A DNA stretch of 64,000 nt from Bacteroides sp. GTDB lineage: Bacteria; Bacteroidota; Bacteroidia; Bacteroidales; Muribaculaceae. The number at the start of each line of letters is the position of its first letter. Position 1 is the first letter of the stretch. The position numbers were made by a program, and so were the translations under genes. This document shows positions 57,064 through 64,000 of the stretch, in pieces. The stretch lies in the NCBI GenBank assembly GCA_014801785.1, contig JAAVDN010000002.1, positions 1 through 64,000 on the forward strand. The letters are read 5' to 3'. Under the pieces are notes generated by a model. That model was given only the letters and a program-made list of their open reading frames with translations. It was not told the DNA's origin and did no database searches.

Positions 57064-57094
57064 CGACCGTTAGCATTTCTTGTGGGACGGGGCT
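57064..57094 (-). repeat. Solitary terminal segment of the AGACCC repeat family
   Basis: cgaccgttagcatttcttgtgggacggggct, matching ggccgttaacatttcttatgggacagggtct at 23535. Confidence 0.75.
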
Positions 57095-57169
57095 TCGGGG
57101 GAGAATCTGAACGGAGCCGGACAAATCGTTTTTCAGTCCGGCTTCCTTTCATCTTTTTTTCTTTTTGTA

Positions 57170-58204
57170 ATGACAGACAGAACAAAAATACTCGTCACCG
57201 GAGGAACAGGATATATCGGCTCCCATACTGTCGTCGAACTTCTCGAAGCGGGATATGACGTCGTCATAATCGACAATCTCTCGAACTCAAACCGCGATGT
57301 TCTTGACGGAATAGAGAAGATAACAGGACGACGTCCGGAGTTCGTCGAGGGAGACTGCACCGACCTCTCTACCCTCCGAAATCTTTTCACCAACTATCCC
57401 GGCATAAAGGGTATAATCAATTTCGCCGCTTCCAAGGCTGTCGGAGAATCAGTCGAGAAACCGTTGCTCTATTACCGCAACAATCTCAACACTCTGATCA
57501 ATCTGCTCGACCTGATGCCGGAGTTCGGAGTCAAGGGGATAGTGTTTTCATCCTCATGCACCGTCTACGGCGAACCGGACGTCAACCCTATCGACGAGAC
57601 GGCTCCAATCAAGCCGGCGACCTCCCCATACGGAAACACCAAACAGATATCCGAAGAGATAATAACCGACTACATTGCTTCCGGAGCTCCTATCAAGAGC
57701 ATTATCCTGCGATATTTCAATCCGGTCGGAGCTCATCCCTCGGCGCTAATCGGCGAACTTCCCAATGGTGTGCCCAATAATCTGGTTCCCTATCTGACCC
57801 AGACGGCGGCGGGGTTGCGCAAGGAGCTGACCGTCTTCGGACGCGACTACAACACTCCCGACGGAAGCTGTATCCGCGACTTCATCGATGTCGTTGACCT
57901 GGCGAAAGCCCATGTCGTCGCCATGCGCCGTATGCTCGACGGTCAGGACACTGACGCCATAGAGATTTTCAACCTCGGAACGGGGCGCGGAGTATCAGTC
58001 ATCGAGCTTATCGACGCTTTCGAAAAAGCCACCGGCGTCAAGGTTCCTCATCGTTTCGGAGAGCGCCGCGCCGGAGACATAGAAAAAATCTGGGCCGTAC
58101 CGGCAAAAGCCAATGAGGTGCTGGGCTGGAAAGCGGAGATTCCGATCGAAGAGACTATGCGCAATGCCTGGGCATGGCAGTGTCATCTTGCTGAGAAGAA
58201 ATGA
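57170..58204 (+). CDS. galE: UDP-glucose 4-epimerase
   Basis: 'KILVTGGTGYIGSHTVVELLEAGYDVVIIDNLSNSNRDVLDGIEKITGRRPEFVEGDC', 'SSSCTVYGEP', 'SPYGNTKQISEEI'; start moved from 57080. Confidence 0.96.
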   Translation: MTDRTKILVTGGTGYIGSHTVVELLEAGYDVVIIDNLSNSNRDVLDGIEKITGRRPEFVEGDCTDLSTLRNLFTNYPGIKGIINFAASKAVGESVEKPLLYYRNNLNTLINLLDLMPEFGVKGIVFSSSCTVYGEPDVNPIDETAPIKPATSPYGNTKQISEEIITDYIASGAPIKSIILRYFNPVGAHPSALIGELPNGVPNNLVPYLTQTAAGLRKELTVFGRDYNTPDGSCIRDFIDVVDLAKAHVVAMRRMLDGQDTDAIEIFNLGTGRGVSVIELIDAFEKATGVKVPHRFGERRAGDIEKIWAVPAKANEVLGWKAEIPIEETMRNAWAWQCHLAEKK

Positions 58205-58920
58205 CCGGACTTGTTGAGTCGATTATATCTGACCTGCTCTCGACAGAGGTCAGCCTCGGCAACGCTGTTTTCCGGTTGATTCTAAGCATGGTATTAGGCG
58301 TTCTTGTCGGCGCCGAGCGCAAACGCAAGGGGCAGATTGCAGGCGTCAGGACTTTTGCTCTCATTTCTATGGGGGCTTGTCTGGCGATGCTCCTGTCCAT
58401 TTATGTCCCTCAGGTATATCTCGGGCTTAAAAACGGAGACCCGGGACGCATCGCCGCCCAAGTCATAACCGGTGTCGGTTTTCTCGGCGGCGGCGCGATG
58501 ATCCACATGAAAGGTTCCGTCCGCGGACTGACTACTGCGGCCGGAATATGGATGACGGCTACCATCGGAATGGCCGTCGGAGTCGGGATGTACTGGTGTG
58601 CTATTATCGCGACAGCCCTTATTCTCATTACTCTGATTTTTTTCGAAATCATAGAGCATCGCCGCAATATGGGACTGGAGAACAGGGCCCTCAAACTCCT
58701 GGTCGATGGAATAGTCGAGGATATAGAGCCATATATTAAGGTCTTCGACGGACACGGAATCCATCTTTCGACATATTTCCTCGAATATGACTATCAGCAC
58801 TCGGAAACGGAGCTGAACTTCATGATTCTCGCTCCGACCCACCGCAACTATATCCCCATGTTCGAAGACTTGCGGAGACTGGGACAGACAAAGAGCCTGA
58901 CGCTCGCCCGACCGACATAG
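58201..58920 (+). CDS. MgtC/SapB-family membrane protein
   Basis: 'VFRLILSMVLGVLVGAERKRKGQIAGVRTFALISMGACLAMLLS', 'RIAAQVITGVGFLGGGAMIHMKGSVRGLTTAAGIWMTATIGMAVG'; ATGA overlap with galE. Confidence 0.93.
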   Translation: MTGLVESIISDLLSTEVSLGNAVFRLILSMVLGVLVGAERKRKGQIAGVRTFALISMGACLAMLLSIYVPQVYLGLKNGDPGRIAAQVITGVGFLGGGAMIHMKGSVRGLTTAAGIWMTATIGMAVGVGMYWCAIIATALILITLIFFEIIEHRRNMGLENRALKLLVDGIVEDIEPYIKVFDGHGIHLSTYFLEYDYQHSETELNFMILAPTHRNYIPMFEDLRRLGQTKSLTLARPT

Positions 58921-58988
58921 ACCCCGTCATAATTTTCCCGGACCTTTATTTCCGGACATGCAAAAGCACGTCCTTACTTTTTGAACGC

Positions 58989-60113
58989 TTGAAATTTTCT
59001 GATATAACCGGACACGAAGAAATCAAACGTGACCTGCGCCAAATGGTCGACGCAGACCGTATTCCCCACGCCATTCTCTTCTCCGGCCCCGCAGGGGTCG
59101 GCAAGATGATGATGGCGCGGGCTTTCGCGCAGTATGTCCATTGCTCTTCCCGCAACGCCGGAGAACCATGCGGCATCTGTCCCTCATGCCGACAGCATCT
59201 GGCCAATTCCAATCCTGACCTCCATTTCATATATCCCGTAGTCAAGAAGAAACTGAAGGCTCCTCTATCGACCGACTATATCGAGGAATGGAGAAAAATG
59301 ATAGCCGAAGAGCCTTTCATGAGGCGTGACAGATGGCTCGCATTGCTCGATGCGGGAAACAGCCAGCCGATTATATACGTTTCCGAAGCGGAGGAGATAG
59401 CGCGTACCGCCCCATTATCCTCATTCGCCTCCCGTTACAAGATTTATCTCATCTGGCTCCCGGAGGCGATGAATCCCGAAACGGCAAACAAACTGCTAAA
59501 GATTCTTGAAGAACCCTGGGATGACACTATCTTCCTAATGGTCTCCAACAATCCGGAGAAGTTACTGCCGACAGTCTATTCCCGTACCCAGAGGATTCTC
59601 TTCCGTCCGCTCGAACCTCAGCAACTCGAAAAGATTCTGATTCTTCAACGCGGCGTCGAGAAAGGAATAGCGGAAAGAATATCCCGAATTTCGGAAGGGA
59701 GTCTGTTTAAGGCCGAAGACCTGATGCAGGCTGACGGGGAGACCGAGGAATCGGCCGAATGGTTCCGCACAATCATGCGCAGTGCCTACGCCCGCAAAAT
59801 GAAACGTCTTCTCCAGCTCTCTGACGAGATTGCGGACAAGGGGCGCGAACGTGTGCTCCGTTTTCTGAACTACGGCGCCATGATGGTTCGTGAGAACTAT
59901 ATCTATAATCTGCGTCAGCCTCTTCTCAACGCCATGACTCTCTCCGAGGAGCAGTTCGCAACCCGTTTCGCCCCTTTCATCAACCATAAGAACGTCGAGG
60001 GACTGGCAGGGGAGTTCACGCGCGCTTCCAATGAGATTGCCCGCAACGCCAACGCCCGAATAGTTCTTTTCGATATGTTCATCAACATAACCAGATATAT
60101 CCGCCTCCAGTGA
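58989..60113 (+). CDS. holB: DNA polymerase III delta' subunit
   Basis: TTG start; 'FSDITGHEEIKRDLRQMVDADRIPHAILFSGPAGVGKMMMARAFAQYVHC', 'CGICPSCRQ', 'NKLLKILEEPWDDTIFLMVSNNPEKLLPTVYSRTQ'. Confidence 0.93.
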   Translation: MKFSDITGHEEIKRDLRQMVDADRIPHAILFSGPAGVGKMMMARAFAQYVHCSSRNAGEPCGICPSCRQHLANSNPDLHFIYPVVKKKLKAPLSTDYIEEWRKMIAEEPFMRRDRWLALLDAGNSQPIIYVSEAEEIARTAPLSSFASRYKIYLIWLPEAMNPETANKLLKILEEPWDDTIFLMVSNNPEKLLPTVYSRTQRILFRPLEPQQLEKILILQRGVEKGIAERISRISEGSLFKAEDLMQADGETEESAEWFRTIMRSAYARKMKRLLQLSDEIADKGRERVLRFLNYGAMMVRENYIYNLRQPLLNAMTLSEEQFATRFAPFINHKNVEGLAGEFTRASNEIARNANARIVLFDMFINITRYIRLQ

Positions 60114-63100
60114 TTTCATTCCTCCATTCCGTCGCCCGGGGATATGCCTCCCGTTACGGTGATCTCTCGGATTTCTGCTTCGTCTTCCCTAACAAGCGAA
60201 GCGCCACTTTCTTCCTCAGCAAGCTCCGTCAGGAAGCCTGCGACCACCCTATGGTCGCCCCCGAGACTACATCTATCGCTGAACTCGCCCAGGCTCTCTC
60301 CGACCGCCTGGTAGACGACCGCATCGACCTTCTATTCCGACTTTATATCGTCTATTGCCGAAAACTCGGCCAGAGTCCCGATGACCAGTCGGAGGAAGCC
60401 GTGACATTCGACAGCTTCTGCTCATGGGGTGAGATAGCGCTTTCCGACTTCAACGAGGTCGATATGTATGGAGTTGACCCCGCAAGTCTTTTTAAAAATC
60501 TGACCGACCTGCGCGAAATCGCCGCTGACTATCTGACCGATGAGCAGAAACGACTGATGGAGGAATATTTCGACTATCAGGCTGGGAGCAGCGGCGCCGA
60601 CTCCTTCTGGCAATCATTCGAACCGATAGAGAATATGAGCGGTGTCAAGAAGAATTTCCTCTATCTCTGGCAGACTCTCGGGGAGCTATACTCCGAACTT
60701 CATGCCGGACTGGAGAAAGAGGGACTGACCACCATCGGTGGCTCATACCGTCTCGCTTTCGAGAATATGCAGAAGGAGGATTTCCGGGAACGCCTCTCCT
60801 GGAAGAAGATGGTCTTCGTCGGCTTCAACGCCCTTTCCCTGGCCGAGAAGCGGATTTTCTCACGTTTTCAGGAGATGGAGGGACCCTCGGGACCCGATGG
60901 GCCGGAACCGCTTGCCGATTTTCTATGGGACGGAACCGGAGTCATTCTTGGCGAAGAGCCGCTCATCGAACGGAGTTCCGCCGCGCGCTTCCTCAACTCC
61001 AACCGGCGCGAGTTTCCTTCTCCGCAATGGATGGAGCCGTTCCTCCATCTCTCAGACGCATCGGGAATACCGGAGCGTATACATGTTGTTTCCTCTCCAT
61101 CCAATTCTCTGCAAGCCAAGATTATCGGAAATCAAATCCGGGAATGGTATCCGGATTATATCGATTCCTTGACCCTGGACCCGGAGAATCGCGACCCGAA
61201 AATCCGCAATCCGTTCCGCGATGCTTCGGTCGCTGTCGTCCTCCCTGACGAAAATCTTCTTCTCCCTCTCCTTTACTCCCTCCCCAAGGGTCTGAAGGAT
61301 GTCAACCTGACCATGGGTTATCCGTTGCGCCTGACCGCCACTCTCTCTTTCGCATCCCTATACCGGCAGTTGCAGTTGCATGTCGGCCATTCCTCGCGGG
61401 GGTTATATTTTTTCCGCAAGGATGTCGAGCGTATTCTGGGACACCCTTATTCCCATGCTGTCTTAGGGGCAGCCAAGGTTGCCCAAATCAACACCCGAAT
61501 CGCCGAACTCCACCGTCATGCTTTCTATCCGCAGGACTACGCCGATATTGCCCCTTTGATAACTGACTTCCTGATTCCTCTTCCTCATAAGGCACCGGCT
61601 GCCGAGGGAGCCCGGAATCTCGACACTTTGCTTGCCCTTATCGACTCGCAGCTCCAGGAACATTCCGGAGGTGTGGTCGTCAAAGCGCGCCTCGACAGGG
61701 AGCATATCGCCAAATACCGTAATGCGCTGGCGCGCCTGATGGATTCTGTCGAGGAACACTCTATTTCCTTATCCGCCCACACCTTCTTCCGACTTGCCGA
61801 CCGTCTGCTCGGAAACGAACATGTGCGCTTCAAGGGTGAACCTCTTTCAGGCCTGCAGATTATGGGTATGCTGGAGACCCGTGCCCTTGATTTCGAGCGT
61901 ATTATAATCCCTTCGGCCAACGAGAAGATTCTTCCCCTCAAGGGGCGCACCCGTTCCTTCATCCCCAACTCTCTGAGAGCTGCTTACGGTATGCCTCCGA
62001 TGGAACATCAGGAAAATCTGGCCTCTTATTATTTCTACCGTCTGATTTCCCGCGCCAAGGAGGTCATACTTCTCTACGACTCCCGAACCGGCGGAGGATC
62101 CGGCGGAAACGATATCTCCCGATATATTCTCCAGCTCAAACATCTGTACGCTCCGGGACGCCTCACTTTTGAAGAGAAGTCGTTCAGCATCGAACCCTCC
62201 CGCCCGCGTATCGAACAGATTCTCAAGACTCCGTTTATTCAGGAGCGCCTCCGAAGCTTCCTTGACCGCTCACAGAAGCGATATATGTCGGCTACTGCCC
62301 TCGAAACCTATCTGGGTTGCGGGATAAAGTTCTTCTACGAACGTCTGATGAATATTAAGACCGACACGGAACCCTCGGAATATATCGACCATAAGACGCA
62401 GGGAGATGTGGTCCATGAGGTAATGATGCAGTTGTATATGCCGCAGGGACAGGAGGGAAAGCTTCTTAAGCGTCCTATGCTGGTGACGGGAGAGATGATT
62501 CGGAAAATCCTTGATCGTCCGGAGGCATTGCTGAGACTGGTCAGCCGCTCCATCAACCGTCATCATTACCATCTTGACGAATCGAGACTCGATTCCCCGC
62601 TCCCAGGCGCGGCCGGACTGGTTGCTCCCAGACTGGCGAAATGGATTTGCGATGTGCTGCTCCATGATATGGCATACACTCCTTTCTCAATCCTCGGGCT
62701 CGAACTGAGCAATACCGTCCCGTATCGGTTCGGCGACGGAAAGGAGGTAAACATGAAATTTATCATCGACCGCCTGGATATGATCACCGGTCCGGACGGT
62801 AAAGAGATAGTCCGTATCGTTGACTATAAGACCGGTTCAAGCGTGGAGATGGATTTTTCGGAGTTCGACCTCAGGGAGGCGGCCGAGGATTACAGAAAGA
62901 AACCCGCCATACAGCTCCTCCTCTATGCCGAGCTGCTGAACCGATGGCTGCTCTCCAACTCAATGGATGAGAAAGATCCGGAATTGGTCATATATCATAT
63001 TCCGGAGATGGAGGGTCAGAAAGCCGAAAGGAGAATCCGTCTGGAGGATCCCCAGGCAAGCACCCCCGCAAAACGTGCGTTCCGCGAACAGACCTTCCGC

Positions 63101-63235
63101 GACCTTGACCAGACTTTCCGCCAACAGCTCGACAGCGTCTTCTCCGAGCTTTTCGATCCGGAGGTGCCGTTCAAGGCGGCCGAGAATCCGGATGTATGCC
63201 GTTTCTGCGAACTCAGGACGCTCTGCGGCAGATAA
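60110..63235 (+). CDS. AddB-like PD-(D/E)XK nuclease family protein
   Basis: 1041 aa; 'RYMSATALETYLGCGIKFFYERLM', 'VRIVDYKTGSSVEM', terminal 'CRFCELRTLCGR'; 4-nt overlap with holB. Confidence 0.88.
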   Translation: MISFLHSVARGYASRYGDLSDFCFVFPNKRSATFFLSKLRQEACDHPMVAPETTSIAELAQALSDRLVDDRIDLLFRLYIVYCRKLGQSPDDQSEEAVTFDSFCSWGEIALSDFNEVDMYGVDPASLFKNLTDLREIAADYLTDEQKRLMEEYFDYQAGSSGADSFWQSFEPIENMSGVKKNFLYLWQTLGELYSELHAGLEKEGLTTIGGSYRLAFENMQKEDFRERLSWKKMVFVGFNALSLAEKRIFSRFQEMEGPSGPDGPEPLADFLWDGTGVILGEEPLIERSSAARFLNSNRREFPSPQWMEPFLHLSDASGIPERIHVVSSPSNSLQAKIIGNQIREWYPDYIDSLTLDPENRDPKIRNPFRDASVAVVLPDENLLLPLLYSLPKGLKDVNLTMGYPLRLTATLSFASLYRQLQLHVGHSSRGLYFFRKDVERILGHPYSHAVLGAAKVAQINTRIAELHRHAFYPQDYADIAPLITDFLIPLPHKAPAAEGARNLDTLLALIDSQLQEHSGGVVVKARLDREHIAKYRNALARLMDSVEEHSISLSAHTFFRLADRLLGNEHVRFKGEPLSGLQIMGMLETRALDFERIIIPSANEKILPLKGRTRSFIPNSLRAAYGMPPMEHQENLASYYFYRLISRAKEVILLYDSRTGGGSGGNDISRYILQLKHLYAPGRLTFEEKSFSIEPSRPRIEQILKTPFIQERLRSFLDRSQKRYMSATALETYLGCGIKFFYERLMNIKTDTEPSEYIDHKTQGDVVHEVMMQLYMPQGQEGKLLKRPMLVTGEMIRKILDRPEALLRLVSRSINRHHYHLDESRLDSPLPGAAGLVAPRLAKWICDVLLHDMAYTPFSILGLELSNTVPYRFGDGKEVNMKFIIDRLDMITGPDGKEIVRIVDYKTGSSVEMDFSEFDLREAAEDYRKKPAIQLLLYAELLNRWLLSNSMDEKDPELVIYHIPEMEGQKAERRIRLEDPQASTPAKRAFREQTFRDLDQTFRQQLDSVFSELFDPEVPFKAAENPDVCRFCELRTLCGR

Positions 63236-63241
63236 AAAATG

Positions 63242-63277
63242 GTAAGGCCCCGTTCTCACTGAGAGCGGGGCCTTCTC
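63242..63277. terminator. Bidirectional terminator between convergent genes
   Basis: AAGGCCCCGTTCTC actga GAGCGGGGCCTT. Confidence 0.85.
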
Positions 63278-63310
63278 TTATCTATTACATGAAATATCTC
63301 TTACATGAAA

Positions 63311-64000
63311 TCAGCGCATCCCTTTTCCGGCGGCGCGGGCCTGACGCATGGCGTTCATCAGCTTGGCCGGATTCTTGGCCGCCGAGGTCGCCTTGCGCAT
63401 CATGTCGCGGCTCTGCTCGAATTGCTTGATCAGGCGGTTGACTTCCTGAAGCGATGCGCCGGAACCACGCGCGATACGCTGACGACGGCTCGGGTTCTTG
63501 AGCAACGAAGGATCGCGACGTTCGGCAATAGTCATAGAATTGATGATGGCCTCGATTCCCTTGAAGGCGTCGTCGCTTATCTCTACATCCTTCATAGCCT
63601 TGCCGATTCCCGGAATCATACCTATGAGGTCCTTGAGATTTCCCATCTTCTTGATCTGCTGAATCTGATTCATGAAGTCCTCGAAATCGAACTTGTTCTT
63701 CATGATCTTCTCCTCCAGCTTGCGGGCCTCCTTCTCGTCATAGAGCTCCTGAACGCGCTTTGCAAGCTCAACGACGTCTCCCATGCCGAGGATACGGTTG
63801 GCCATTCCCTCGGGGTTGAACTCCTGGAGGTCCTCCATCTTTTCGCCGGTGCCGATGAACTTGATGGGCTTGTCAACGACAGTGCGGATCGAAAGAGCCG
63901 AACCGCCGCGGGCATCACCGTCAAGTTTGGTCAGGATAACTCCGTCGAAGTCGAGGCGCTCGTTGAAGGTGCGGGCGGTATTGACAGCGTCCTGACCCGT
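63311..64000 (-). CDS. ffh: Signal recognition particle protein Ffh (3' part; truncated by window end)
   Basis: M-domain 'DFEDFMNQIQQIKKMGNLKDLIGMIPGIGKAMKD' plus upstream in-frame 'TGQDAVNTARTFNERLDFDGVILTKLDGDARGGSALSIRTVVDKPIKFIGTGEKMEDLQEF' running off the window. Confidence 0.95.
   Translation of the reverse strand, partial: TGQDAVNTARTFNERLDFDGVILTKLDGDARGGSALSIRTVVDKPIKFIGTGEKMEDLQEFNPEGMANRILGMGDVVELAKRVQELYDEKEARKLEEKIMKNKFDFEDFMNQIQQIKKMGNLKDLIGMIPGIGKAMKDVEISDDAFKGIEAIINSMTIAERRDPSLLKNPSRRQRIARGSGASLQEVNRLIKQFEQSRDMMRKATSAAKNPAKLMNAMRQARAAGKGMR

Noticed and set aside
1-64000. tRNA, rRNA and tmRNA genes
   Set aside because: No cloverleaf-like or rRNA-like segment recognised by eye in the intergenic regions; a tRNAscan/Infernal run would be needed to exclude them.

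Overview
64 kb of a Bacteroidales chromosome, Muribaculaceae-like judging by protein flavour and by TAnnTTTG-type promoters (inference, no search was run). Nearly all of it is dense core genome. This includes a Y-family polymerase with its small companion, serB, a Fur-family regulator, an RND metal-efflux pair, radA, glnN, dapL, dapF, a hemW-like gene, a RelA/SpoT homologue, an ABC-F protein, an M13 peptidase, aroE, comEC, nfo, an MFS transporter, ndh, rplY, pth, thrS-infC-rpmI-rplT, an EF-G paralogue, galK, a TolC-type protein, a DUF5723/lipoprotein pair, galE, mgtC, holB, an AddB-like nuclease and ffh (truncated by the window end). The first ~4 kb is an accessory or defence-island edge: an AlbA_2/Schlafen-AAA-type ATP-binding protein, a broken RhuM-like gene, a DUF4268 nuclease-like protein and a restriction-subunit-like C-terminal fragment running into the carbonic anhydrase gene. 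The signals most worth following up are: (i) an EF-G paralogue (EF-G2/FusA2-like) with altered GTPase motifs, preceded by a ~600 nt non-coding leader containing a 29-bp tandem repeat, AT palindromes and a nearly pure pyrimidine tract (9 purines in 180 nt) that looks like a giant Rho-utilisation or regulatory leader; (ii) a dispersed inverted-repeat element family (AGACCCTGTCCCACAAGAAATGTTAAC...) whose internal hairpin shows compensatory base changes; (iii) a second MITE-like element beside an orphan LytTR gene; (iv) an RSH protein whose synthetase motifs look degenerate; (v) an MFS transporter with a ~95 aa inserted loop; (vi) a possible unannotated transcript upstream of galK. I saw no CRISPR array, rRNA or convincing tRNA.
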